Shown: positions 45,341-53,046 of the stretch, in pieces
Numbering within the stretch: position 1 is the first letter of the stretch
Layout: the number at the start of each line of letters is the position of its first letter
From: Terriglobia bacterium
Lineage (GTDB): Bacteria > Acidobacteriota > Terriglobia > Terriglobales > Acidobacteriaceae
Direction: 5' to 3'
NCBI GenBank assembly: GCA_032252755.1
Contig: JAVUPY010000054.1
Coordinates: 1-64,000, forward strand
Length of the DNA stretch: 64,000 nt
Program-made: the position numbers and the translations under genes
The notes under the pieces: generated by a model
The model's database searches: none
What the model saw: the letters and a program-made list of their open reading frames with translations, nothing else
Told to the model about the DNA's origin: nothing

Positions 45341-46501
45341 TCAGAAAGCTTCCGCGAGCCCCATGCTGAATGTGTGGCCGTTCTTTCCTTGCGCAATATC
45401 GGCCCTGAGATTTACATGATATTTCTTGCTCAAATTGAAGCGAAGTCCAACTCCTCCGCTGGGGAGGAGGTTGTCGTAGTTGAATTTTGAGAGACTCGAT
45501 CCGACCTCCCCTATTCCCGCAAATGCGACTGCTCCCATCCGCCACGGCAACACAACGCGGTACTCCACCTGGGTCGCAAGCATCTTGTCGTCGATATATC
45601 GTCCCGCCGGGTATCCACGAAGTTCGTTGCGCATTCCAAAAATGCATTGGCCGAAAAACGGCGCTTCGCCTCCTGTGGAACACGCGAATGCGTTGTACGC
45701 CAGCACTTGTCTGTCGTCAAAACTTCGGTACGCATTGAATGTGAACTGGTACGACTGGAAACTAAACGTACTACCCAAAGTGTTCGCAAAGAAGTCAGCA
45801 CTGAATTTGAGGGACGTGCCTTTCACAGGGTAAAAGCGATTAGGAACAGTGTCCCGTTCGAGTTGAACGCCTATCGCGCGAAGATTGAAAGGCAGATTCA
45901 AGGGTGGTAGATCGGGATGGTTCTCTCCAAATTCTTTTGGAGCGAGCGTGGATGCTCCCATCCAGATTCTCGGTCCTACAAAAATTTTCCCGGGGAGCCT
46001 GCGCATTACAGCGCCGAAGAACAGTGTTCCGGTCTCGTTCAGTCCGAATTTACGGCCAGCATCTCCGGCGCTTGTACCTGTGCCATAGAAGTCGTAATTC
46101 AGGTCCCCATGGGCAACGCCCGCGATCACATGGTACCGATCCTCTTTGAAATAGAGTTCGCCTGCGAGCGCAAATGCCCGCGAGCTGTTGTTGGTGAAAA
46201 CGGCAGCGCCTCCGAGAACGGATGGCGGCGAGATTCTGTCTTTCTTGCTCAGGGAGAAGATGTATCCGCCCATGATATTGATTCCCGTGCCCAACGCCGG
46301 GCTTGAAATGGGAATCGGCGCTACGACGAATGAGCCGCGTTGACGGTTGTCCTGGTTCCGTTGGCAGTCTGTGGTCTTGCCCGTTGAATTCTCGACAGGG
46401 CAGGGAATTGTTTCAGGTACGGCGGTGGGTGCCTGCTGACCCACGGCGAGGACAGAACTGATGAACAGCAGCGTAAACCAGGGAAAACGTACGCGGATCA
46501 T
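45341..46501 (-). CDS. Omp85/BamA-type surface antigen (D15-like barrel)
   Basis: A 386-residue protein from the ATG at 46501 (signal peptide MIRVRFPWFTLLFISSVLAV). The C-terminal part matches the D15/bacterial surface antigen barrel: RDTVPNRFYPVKGTSLKF, RNELRGYPAGRYIDDKMLATQVEYR (the L4/L6 'RGY' signature) and GGVGLRFNLSKKYHVNLRADIA. There are no POTRA repeats, so it is a barrel-only member of the kind found in lipoprotein or lipase-linked Omp85 proteins. Possible roles are outer-membrane insertion or secretion of a partner. Confidence 0.88.
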   Translation of the reverse strand: MIRVRFPWFTLLFISSVLAVGQQAPTAVPETIPCPVENSTGKTTDCQRNQDNRQRGSFVVAPIPISSPALGTGINIMGGYIFSLSKKDRISPPSVLGGAAVFTNNSSRAFALAGELYFKEDRYHVIAGVAHGDLNYDFYGTGTSAGDAGRKFGLNETGTLFFGAVMRRLPGKIFVGPRIWMGASTLAPKEFGENHPDLPPLNLPFNLRAIGVQLERDTVPNRFYPVKGTSLKFSADFFANTLGSTFSFQSYQFTFNAYRSFDDRQVLAYNAFACSTGGEAPFFGQCIFGMRNELRGYPAGRYIDDKMLATQVEYRVVLPWRMGAVAFAGIGEVGSSLSKFNYDNLLPSGGVGLRFNLSKKYHVNLRADIAQGKNGHTFSMGLAEAF

Positions 46502-46654
46502 ACATCCCTGAATTGCAGTTCCAAGGAAAAACTTCAACTCCGAAAACTACTAGCGGGAACTGTAACTGGGAGGCAGACAGGTACTCTCAGACCTTCCTCA
46601 AGTAGCCGAGCTTAGGAATCAGGAACGCAAAGGCACAACAGTCAGAGAAGGTCC

Positions 46655-46828
46655 TTACCCCTCGGCAGAGACTCCTTGCTTGAGTCCTAGCAGAATTTCT
46701 AGCTCTGACTGAGAGTCCTGCAGTTGTTTGGGAATCTCCTGAATGGGACATTCCGTTACGCAGCCGTGCGGACTGACATTGCACAATCCAACTTTGTGTG
46801 CGCAGTGAACGGAGTTTGCGGACCACAT
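46655..46828 (-). CDS. Possible 57-residue cysteine-rich protein
   Basis: A minus-strand frame from the ATG at 46828 reading MWSANSVHCAHKVGLCNVSP, then HGCVTECPIQEIPKQL and a helical tail. Four Cys and two His lie within 21 residues (C-x6-C-x6-C-x3-C), a plausible iron-sulfur or zinc site. It faces away from the glycyl radical gene at 46864, with the two starts 35 bases apart. Some GREs have small iron-sulfur subunits, but those lie on the same strand, so a link is not established. The ribosome site is weak (GGGAGG about 14 bases upstream). Confidence 0.4.
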   Translation of the reverse strand: MWSANSVHCAHKVGLCNVSPHGCVTECPIQEIPKQLQDSQSELEILLGLKQGVSAEG

Positions 46829-46863
46829 CCGCAGGTCCACCGCCTCCCGACTGGAGAAAAAAG

Positions 46864-49380
46864 ATGAACGCAACCCTTGCCCCTATTGCTCCCCCGCTAT
46901 CCCTGCAGGAACAGGCCATTCTCGATGGCAAAAAGGTATTGACTGGAACAGCGACCGAGCGCGTTCTCAGGATGTTTGAGGCTATTCGTACTTTTGGCCC
47001 ACCTCGTGTTGCGCTGGAACGTGCGATCTACTTTACGGAGTCTTTCAAGGCCACAGAAGGCCAGCCGCTGGTACTGCGCTGGGCAAAAGCCCTGAAGAAC
47101 ATTGCTGAGAAGATGACTGTCGCCATCTTCGACGATGAACTGATTGTGGGCCGTCCTAACACTTGGTTCGGACGGTACACCCTGGTCTATCCCGAGCTTG
47201 ACGGCACAATCATCCAAGCCGGAGCGGAAGCATTCATCGCGGCGAAAGGGGCTCCAGACGCCGTTACCGTAACCAATGAGGACAAGAAGTTCATTGACGA
47301 GGTCCTTTTCCCTTATTGGAATGGCAAAGACTTCACGCCCAACTTCATTAAGGCCCTGCCTCCTGAAACCAGACACCTCTTTTGGGGCTCTGACCCCGAG
47401 AATGTCGGGACCAAGTTTTCGTTCGTGATTATCTCTACTTCCACGATGCGCCATTCCCAGAACTGGGTCATCGATTTCGAAAAGATGCTGAAACGTGGCT
47501 GCAAGGGCTTGCGCGAAGAGGCCCAGACACGATTGAATGCGCTGGAAGACCCGCGCGACCTGGCCTTCAAAAAGCCCTTCTACGAAGCGTCCATCATCGC
47601 TTGTGACGCACTGTCTCTCATCGCCAAGCGCTACTCCGAGTTTGCCGCCGAGTTGGCAGCCAAAACGACGAACATACAGCGCAAGAAGGAACTCGAGGAG
47701 ATCGCAGCGATCTGCGCCTGGGTTCCGGAGAATCCGGCGCGTACCTTCCGGGAGGCGATCCAGGCGCAGTGGTTCACACAGCTCTTCTCGCGACTGGAGG
47801 AGATGGTCGGAGGACAGATCAACCAGGGCAGGATGGATCAGTACTTCTATCCCTTTTACAAGAAGGACATTGAAGAAGGGCGGATCACCCCGGAGGGCGC
47901 GCAGGAACTGTTCCAGTGCCTCTGGCTGAACCTGATGCAGAGCATCGAGTCCCAAATGTCACCATCCGCGGCCAAGGGCCGCGAGGGATTCTCTCACCAC
48001 GAGACGGTGACCATCGGCGGCCAGACAACCGACGGTTTCGATGCCACCAACGAGCTCTCTTACTTGATCCTGGAATCGACGCGGCCTCTTCGGAGCAGCT
48101 ACCCGGAGTTGGGAGTCCGGATCCACGCCAATACACCCGACCGGTTCCTGCATGCAGTGGCCGAGACCATCAAGGACGGAAAAGGTTCACCCAAACTGAT
48201 CAACGACGAGTTCGAAGTGCCGTGGTTTTTGAGCAACGGGATCGAAAAGAGGGAAGCCCTGGATTACGCCATGTCGGGGTGCTCGGAATCGCGCCTGCCC
48301 AACCGCGAGACCCACAAGACCGGCAATGGCGGCATCAATTACGGCATTGTCATGGAGATGACTCTCCGTGATGGCAGGGTGAAGATTTACAACGATGAGC
48401 AGTTCGGCCTGAAGACGGGTGACCCGAGGACCTTCGAGACATACCACGATGTGTGGAATGCCTACCGGCTGCAACTGGAAAACGTCGTCAAGCACATCAT
48501 GATCCAGAACTATATTGCGGCCGGGTTGAAGTCCAAGTACATCGCGGCTCCCCTGGCCTCCACGCTGCACGACCTGTGCATGGAGAACGGCAGGGACCTC
48601 CATACACACGCTGATTACATACCGGGAGCGCTGGATGCGTCCTGTATCGACGGGCTCGGAGGATTTGCGACCTGCATCGATTCTCTCGCTGCTATCAAGC
48701 ACCTTATCTATGACACGAAGAAACTGACCTGGGACCAGCTCCTCGATGCCCTCGAGAAGAACTGGGAGGGCAAGGAAGCCATCCGACAGATGTGCCTCAA
48801 TGCCCCGAAGTACGGCAATGGCATCGAGTGGGTGGACACCATCGGCTACCAGATACAGCGCACCGTTATGGAGTATGCCCACAGGCATCCCAGGCCGCAT
48901 GGCCAGAGCGCCAACATGCGCATCATTCCGATTACGTTCCATAACCCCAGCGGCAGGGTGACAATGGCCACCCCGAACGGCCGGCATGCCGGGGAGTATC
49001 TCTCCGACGGGATCGTTCCCTCGCACGGCTGCGACACCAAGGGGCCCACGGTGACTCTGCAGTCCATCGCAAGGGCGACCTGCCAGCTCTACAAAGAGCA
49101 TCGCGAAGACCTGCTCAACATGAAGATGTCGCCGGCGAACGTGAAAGGCGAGGAAGGAACGCGGCGGCTCATGCAGCTCATACGTGCCTGGAGCAGCCAA
49201 AAGCATGCGCACATCCAGTTCAACATTCTCAACAGAGAATCCTTGCTGGACGCGCAGAAGCACCCTGAGAAATATCGGGATCTCGTTGTGCGTGTTGCTG
49301 GTTACTGCGCGTACTTTGTCGACCTGTCGCCTTCGCAGCAGGCGGAGATCATTGCGCGGACGGAAGAACAGATGGGCTGA
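46864..49380 (+). CDS. Glycyl radical enzyme of unassigned substrate
   Basis: An 838-residue glycyl radical enzyme (pyruvate-formate-lyase family). The ATG at 46864 follows GGAG. The thiyl-radical Cys473 sits in SGCSESRLPNRE, a GCxE motif (Glu475) shared with eliminating GREs (choline, glycerol, isethionate and hydroxyproline types) and hydroxyphenylacetate decarboxylase. The radical Gly813 sits in VRVAGYCAYFV, with LSPSQQAEIIARTEEQ after it. TPNGRHAGEYLSDG and SPANVKGEEG are other family segments. Strict need for anoxia and for an activating enzyme (gene at 53047) follows from the family. The substrate is not assignable here: a dehydratase, C-S/C-N lyase or an arylacetate decarboxylase such as PhdB, first reported from an uncultivated acidobacterium, are all possible. 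It starts a same-strand cluster running to 57602. Confidence 0.95.
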   Translation: MNATLAPIAPPLSLQEQAILDGKKVLTGTATERVLRMFEAIRTFGPPRVALERAIYFTESFKATEGQPLVLRWAKALKNIAEKMTVAIFDDELIVGRPNTWFGRYTLVYPELDGTIIQAGAEAFIAAKGAPDAVTVTNEDKKFIDEVLFPYWNGKDFTPNFIKALPPETRHLFWGSDPENVGTKFSFVIISTSTMRHSQNWVIDFEKMLKRGCKGLREEAQTRLNALEDPRDLAFKKPFYEASIIACDALSLIAKRYSEFAAELAAKTTNIQRKKELEEIAAICAWVPENPARTFREAIQAQWFTQLFSRLEEMVGGQINQGRMDQYFYPFYKKDIEEGRITPEGAQELFQCLWLNLMQSIESQMSPSAAKGREGFSHHETVTIGGQTTDGFDATNELSYLILESTRPLRSSYPELGVRIHANTPDRFLHAVAETIKDGKGSPKLINDEFEVPWFLSNGIEKREALDYAMSGCSESRLPNRETHKTGNGGINYGIVMEMTLRDGRVKIYNDEQFGLKTGDPRTFETYHDVWNAYRLQLENVVKHIMIQNYIAAGLKSKYIAAPLASTLHDLCMENGRDLHTHADYIPGALDASCIDGLGGFATCIDSLAAIKHLIYDTKKLTWDQLLDALEKNWEGKEAIRQMCLNAPKYGNGIEWVDTIGYQIQRTVMEYAHRHPRPHGQSANMRIIPITFHNPSGRVTMATPNGRHAGEYLSDGIVPSHGCDTKGPTVTLQSIARATCQLYKEHREDLLNMKMSPANVKGEEGTRRLMQLIRAWSSQKHAHIQFNILNRESLLDAQKHPEKYRDLVVRVAGYCAYFVDLSPSQQAEIIARTEEQMG

Positions 49381-49422
49381 GTAACCGAACAAGAGTCTCG
49401 CCGGGCCTCCGCTGGTTGTGGC
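49381..49422 (+). repeat. 42-bp direct repeat, left copy
   Basis: Directly after the GRE stop, GTAACCGAACAA and CTCGCCGGGCCTCCGC match 51535-51576 at 37 of 42 positions. In the right copy the bases encode the start of a decayed aconitase-X gene (GNRTISSPGLRWL); here they are out of any intact gene. The pair flanks the intact aconitase-X genes. Confidence 0.7.
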
Positions 49423-49558
49423 TGGTCAATAGCCAACGGATGGGCTGGGAGGTCAACGATGTCGGAAAAGAGGACGTGATCGTTCTCGTAAGTTTCCGCC
49501 AGTTAAGGTTAATTCGGGCCGCTCCTCAATGGCGCCCAAATTCAGAAGGAGAACAAAA

Positions 49559-49987
49559 ATGGAAAAAATAGTATTGAAAGGCACTACCAGGACCGTCGGG
49601 AAGGCAGAAGGCGAAGCTCTGGTTAGTGACATGCCTCTTAGTTGGGCACCCTGTTCCATTCTGAACGATGGAACAATCACGATGGTTGGAAATCCGGTCA
49701 GTGGTCAGAACGTAAAAGACAAGATCGTTATCTACCCGACTGTGACAGGTTCCACTTCCGGCGCCTTCGGTTTGCTTTTCAAGATCAAGGGCACCAAAAA
49801 GGGTCCGGCTGGAATCATCTGCCGAGAACTTCATACCATCGATCTCTCCGGCGCACTCGCTGGCGATATTCCTTCCGTGGATGGCTTGGATAAGGACCCG
49901 ATCAACACCATCAAGTCCGGCGACTGGGTGAAGATCGACGCTCCAGCGATCGGCAAGCAGGCCACCATCACCGTGGAAAGGAGATAG
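49559..49987 (+). CDS. Aconitase X small (swivel) subunit, DUF126
   Basis: A 142-residue protein from the ATG at 49559 (AAGGAG upstream). GKAEGEALVSDMPLSW, then VSGQNVKDKIVIYPT and GSTSGAF are characteristic of the DUF126 swivel domain of aconitase X. IICRELHTIDLSGALAGDIPSVDG completes the fold. Aconitase X enzymes dehydrate hydroxy acids, such as mevalonate 5-phosphate in archaea and cis-3-hydroxyproline in bacteria, and the small subunit supplies part of the active site including a Ser. It is followed after 2 bases by the large subunit. No known aconitase X that I recall is encoded beside a glycyl radical enzyme. Confidence 0.9.
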   Translation: MEKIVLKGTTRTVGKAEGEALVSDMPLSWAPCSILNDGTITMVGNPVSGQNVKDKIVIYPTVTGSTSGAFGLLFKIKGTKKGPAGIICRELHTIDLSGALAGDIPSVDGLDKDPINTIKSGDWVKIDAPAIGKQATITVERR

Positions 49988-49989
49988 CG

Positions 49990-51396
49990 ATGAAACTCAC
50001 AACCTACGAAAAAGAAATGCTCGATGGTAAACACGGAGAGGCCAAACAGTACGCCATGGAAAAGCTGGTGGCCTTTGGCGAAGCTGTAGGCGCCGAAGAA
50101 ATGGTCAAGGTATCGTTCATCCACTACATCGGCTGTGTCGAGGGCTTGCCAACCACCTCGAAGGAATATCAGCAGTTCGAGTGGGGACAGGGTCTAGTCT
50201 TGCAGCCGTTCTGGGACAAGGGCGCCAAGTTGGCCGACGATCCCAACCTTACTTGCTGTTGCGACCCATTCCTGATGCAGCTCGACAGGTATGAAGAGGA
50301 AGGGACTCCCTGGAACAACAAGTACTACAAAATGCCGGAGTCCGTTTATAAAGCGACGGTCGACGGCTACAACAAAATGAAGGAGCAGGGCTGGCTGCCT
50401 ACCTACGCGTGCACGCCCCACTTCAACAGCGCATTGCCCAAGCCCGGGGAATATGCGGCATGCTGCGAATCCAGCGCCGCGTGTTATCTCAACACCATTC
50501 TCGGTGTTAAGACGAATCGGGAGAGTGCGATTGCCGCCCCGTATGCGGCGTTCACCGGTTGTATTCCGAAGTACGGAATGCTGCTGGACAAAAATCGCAT
50601 ACCGAAGGTGATCTACGAACTGGACGATGACATCAAGAACAACATTCTGGATGATCCGGGCGATTGGGCCGCTTTGGGCGGCGCCATCGCAAAGAGGGCG
50701 AATAACCGGTTACCGGCCGTGCTCAATATGCCCACCCGCTTGAAGAGTTCAGCAGCCAAGGCGTTGTGCGCATGCGCATCTCCTGGCATGAATGACCCAA
50801 TGCTCCATCTGATCGGCATCACGCCTGGTTCTCCTACGCTGGAAGCTGCGTTTGGAGGCAAGGTCCCAGCAGATATCGAGCGAATCCACCTCAGCCTCAA
50901 GGATGTCGCAGACATGTATGCGGAGCTGAGAAACACCAAGAGCAACAAGGTGGACATCGTTCACTTCGGTTGCCCCGTCCTGATCTACGAAGAAATTCAG
51001 CAGATCGCTCGCGCCATCAAAGGCAAAAAAGTCCACAAAGACGTCATGCTCTGGGTGCAGTGCGATACGCCGAGCTATCTCATGGCTAAACACTACGGAG
51101 ATGCCCAGATCATTGAGGAGGCCGGCGGGAAGATCTACCACCAGACATGTTGGGGCATGAATCAGTTGAGTGTCCCAGGCGTGTGGGGCAAGAACTTCAA
51201 CGTCTGCACCAATAGCTTCAAGCAGTACAAGATCTTCGGAGGCTATGGGAACGGGACGACCTTCTGCAGCATGGACGAGATGATTCACGCCGCCGTGACA
51301 GGCGAGTACGTGCCAACTCGGTGGAAGCAGAAATACACAACCAAGATGGTCGACGCTGAGGAGTTCCAGGACGAGCGGTCATTGGTAAGTGTGTAA
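49990..51396 (+). CDS. Aconitase X large (catalytic) subunit, DUF521
   Basis: A 468-residue protein. The opening TTYEKEMLDGKHGEAKQYAM is the DUF521 start. Three Cys expected to hold the iron-sulfur cluster are conserved: Cys141 (YACTPHF), Cys328 (FGCPVLIYEE) and Cys387 (HQTCWGMN). GEYAACCESSAACYLNTILG and KTNRES are further family segments. A Cys-rich run CCC at residues 89-91 and CxC at 260-262 are not typical of members I can recall. With the small subunit it should form a hydro-lyase; the dehydrated substrate is unknown. It is in the middle of the GRE cluster, suggesting that GRE and aconitase X act in one pathway. Confidence 0.92.
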   Translation: MKLTTYEKEMLDGKHGEAKQYAMEKLVAFGEAVGAEEMVKVSFIHYIGCVEGLPTTSKEYQQFEWGQGLVLQPFWDKGAKLADDPNLTCCCDPFLMQLDRYEEEGTPWNNKYYKMPESVYKATVDGYNKMKEQGWLPTYACTPHFNSALPKPGEYAACCESSAACYLNTILGVKTNRESAIAAPYAAFTGCIPKYGMLLDKNRIPKVIYELDDDIKNNILDDPGDWAALGGAIAKRANNRLPAVLNMPTRLKSSAAKALCACASPGMNDPMLHLIGITPGSPTLEAAFGGKVPADIERIHLSLKDVADMYAELRNTKSNKVDIVHFGCPVLIYEEIQQIARAIKGKKVHKDVMLWVQCDTPSYLMAKHYGDAQIIEEAGGKIYHQTCWGMNQLSVPGVWGKNFNVCTNSFKQYKIFGGYGNGTTFCSMDEMIHAAVTGEYVPTRWKQKYTTKMVDAEEFQDERSLVSV

Positions 51397-51431
51397 AGGG
51401 GCGTAGCACTTTGTCGGAACGCGGAAGGATC

Positions 51432-51482
51432 CGGCGAAGTATCGGAGATTGCGGGGCAGATTGCAGTCTGGATACTTCGCCG
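51432..51482. repeat. 12-bp perfect inverted repeat after aconitase X
   Basis: CGGCGAAGTATC and GATACTTCGCCG are perfectly complementary around a 27-base loop, 35 bases after the large-subunit stop. It could be a terminator, or with the nearby direct repeats and relic gene a scar of rearrangement. Confidence 0.55.
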
Positions 51483-51527
51483 ACCTGAAAGTAAGGTTTC
51501 AAATGTTCTCCTGACGGAAGAATCGAT

Positions 51528-51782
51528 GTGCTGGGTAACCGAACAATATCCTCGCCGGGCCTTCGCTGGTTGCGGCGCAGCTTCAAGTACGTGAAGCTGT
51601 GCGCCGGCTTCGGGTCGGAGGGGACGACTTGGATCTACGCCAACCCGGAGGCCCTCGTCAATGCCGCGGTAACTGGCGTGTTCACGCCGACCACGCGTTG
51701 GGACTACTGGAGCCAGCCAAAGGAGAAGCGGTTGGATATGGATGAAGACCAAGTCCACGAGTTCGTAGGCATAGGGCACTAG
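51528..51782 (+). pseudogene. 3' fragment of a second aconitase X large-subunit gene
   Basis: An 84-codon frame. GNRTISSPGLRWL and SFKYVKLCAGFGSEGTTWIY, then ALVNAAVTGVFTPTTRW line up with the last ~75 residues of the adjacent large subunit (NQLSVPGVW, SFKQYKIFGGYGNGTTFCSM, MIHAAVTGEYVPTRW). Identity is low enough that this is a paralogue's end rather than a fresh copy of the neighbour. The remaining ~380 residues are missing. No ribosome site is evident. The likely history is deletion of a second aconitase X gene. Confidence 0.65.
51535..51576 (+). repeat. 42-bp direct repeat, right copy
   Basis: The match to 49381-49422, lying at the start of the aconitase X fragment. Spacing between copies is 2154 bases and encloses both intact aconitase X genes. 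Confidence 0.7.
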
Positions 51783-51804
51783 GCCCGGACAACTCATGAA
51801 GAGT

Positions 51805-51824
51805 GCCCCCGGGAAACCGGGGGC
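51805..51824 (+). terminator. GC-rich hairpin with GAAA loop
   Basis: GCCCCCGG-GAAA-CCGGGGGC, a perfect 8-bp stem with a stable tetraloop, 39 bases before the PFK-like start. It has no T-run, so it may be a terminator, an mRNA stabiliser or an attenuator dividing the cluster. Confidence 0.5.
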
Positions 51825-51862
51825 GCATGATCTCAACCAATGACTAACTCGTGAGAGCGGCC

Positions 51863-53035
51863 ATGAATTCACAGATGCCACGAATCGCCATCAACATCGG
51901 CAGCGGTTACCTCCCAGGTATCGACTTTGTCGTGGCTGGTGCAGTGCTGGCTGCGAGCGAACTCGGATGGGAAATTGTCGGAATTCGCGACGGCTACGAT
52001 GGCCTACTTTTCCCAGGGCGTTATCCCCATGGAGGTTTGGTCAATCTTCGTCCGGAAATGATAGACGCGTCGGGTCGCGGAAGAAGTTTGATCGGGTCTG
52101 CTGCAAGGACTGATCCGTTCCACGTCAGGTCGATCAATCCCGAGAACCAGGTCGAGGAAGTCGACCGCTCTGACGATTTATTGAAAGCGCTGCACGAAGC
52201 GGGTATTGGAGCCGTTATTTCTCTGGTCGGAGGGAGCGCAATCACGGGGCTCCATGCCCTGAGTGTGGCGTTCAAACTGTACCGAAAGGGTTTGCGCACG
52301 ATCTGCGTACCGAAGTCAGTCGAGAACGAAATCGCCTGCGTATCACAGGCATTTGGCTACAACAGTGTTCTCTCCCACACAGCCGAAACACTCGAACGGA
52401 TTCGTATCGGTGCCGAGGACGTGGGCCGTCTTGCTGTAGTCGAAGTTCCGGGGCAACATGCCGGCTGGCTAGCATTGCAGTCCGGCATGGCCGCTCTCGC
52501 AGACGCGATCCTGGTACCGGAGATTCCCTTCGATCTCAAGAAAGTCGCAGACGCACTTCGTACTCACGAAAACGAGGGACGGCGACCCACTCTCGTCGTG
52601 GTTGCCGACGGCGCGCGCCCGGTAAATGGCGTCGAGGTTGCGGAAGCGCAGGGTGGGTTACGCACCAGCTTGACCCCCAATGCGGATCCTGATTTCGGCG
52701 AAGGAGAACACGTCATTGACCGTACCGGCGCGACGTCAAAGTCCGTGGCGATGGGACTGCAGAGGCTGACAGATCGCGATGTGCTGCCGTTTGCGCTTGG
52801 GCACCTGATTCGCGGCGGCGTCCCGACTGTAGTAGATCGTCAGCTTGGACTTGCTTATGGCGCCGGTGCCGTCAAGGCGCTGCACGCCGGTTCTGAAGGA
52901 GTAATGATCACGTTCGAACTGCCCGATATCAAGCGTGTCCCGCTGGCAGAGACACTTGGACGCATTCGCACCGTACCTGCCGGGAGCGAAATCATGAAGA
53001 TTGCTCGCTCACTCGGCATCGCCTTCGGCGACTAG
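51863..53035 (+). CDS. Phosphofructokinase-fold protein with altered catalytic motifs
   Basis: About 390 residues (ATG at 51863; GTG at 51851 and ATG at 51875 are alternatives). The PFK fold is clear: VPKSVENEIACVSQAFGYNSVLSHTAETLERI lies where PFKs have PKTIDND and the TFGF helix (shown here by position 150-178), and VPGQHAGWLALQSGMAALAD matches the MGRHAGWIAL segment, with VPEIPFDL after it. But the nucleotide/phosphate loop GGDG reads GGSA, the catalytic TIDND reads SVENE (first Asp to Glu), and the N-terminal GGDxPGxN reads GSGYLPGID. It is therefore unlikely to be a standard ATP- or PPi-dependent PFK; it may phosphorylate another substrate or be non-catalytic. It lies between aconitase X and the GRE activase, so it is probably part of the same pathway. 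Confidence 0.82.
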   Translation: MNSQMPRIAINIGSGYLPGIDFVVAGAVLAASELGWEIVGIRDGYDGLLFPGRYPHGGLVNLRPEMIDASGRGRSLIGSAARTDPFHVRSINPENQVEEVDRSDDLLKALHEAGIGAVISLVGGSAITGLHALSVAFKLYRKGLRTICVPKSVENEIACVSQAFGYNSVLSHTAETLERIRIGAEDVGRLAVVEVPGQHAGWLALQSGMAALADAILVPEIPFDLKKVADALRTHENEGRRPTLVVVADGARPVNGVEVAEAQGGLRTSLTPNADPDFGEGEHVIDRTGATSKSVAMGLQRLTDRDVLPFALGHLIRGGVPTVVDRQLGLAYGAGAVKALHAGSEGVMITFELPDIKRVPLAETLGRIRTVPAGSEIMKIARSLGIAFGD

Positions 53036-53046
53036 AGGAAAGACCT

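Noticed and set aside
46864-49380. Naming the GRE as phenylacetate decarboxylase (PhdB) or hydroxyproline dehydratase (HypD)
   Set aside because: The length and acidobacterial origin recall PhdB and the aconitase X neighbour recalls hydroxyproline metabolism, but I cannot align the pockets here, so no substrate is assigned.
48187-49392. 401-codon open frame on the minus strand inside the glycyl radical gene
   Set aside because: It is the exact antisense of a strongly supported GRE gene, has no ribosome site or recognisable motif, and long antisense frames are expected in GC-rich coding DNA. The same applies to 46897-47955.
51863-53035. Annotation as a normal 6-phosphofructokinase
   Set aside because: The fold fits but the GGDG and TIDND motifs are replaced, so the standard reaction is not supported.
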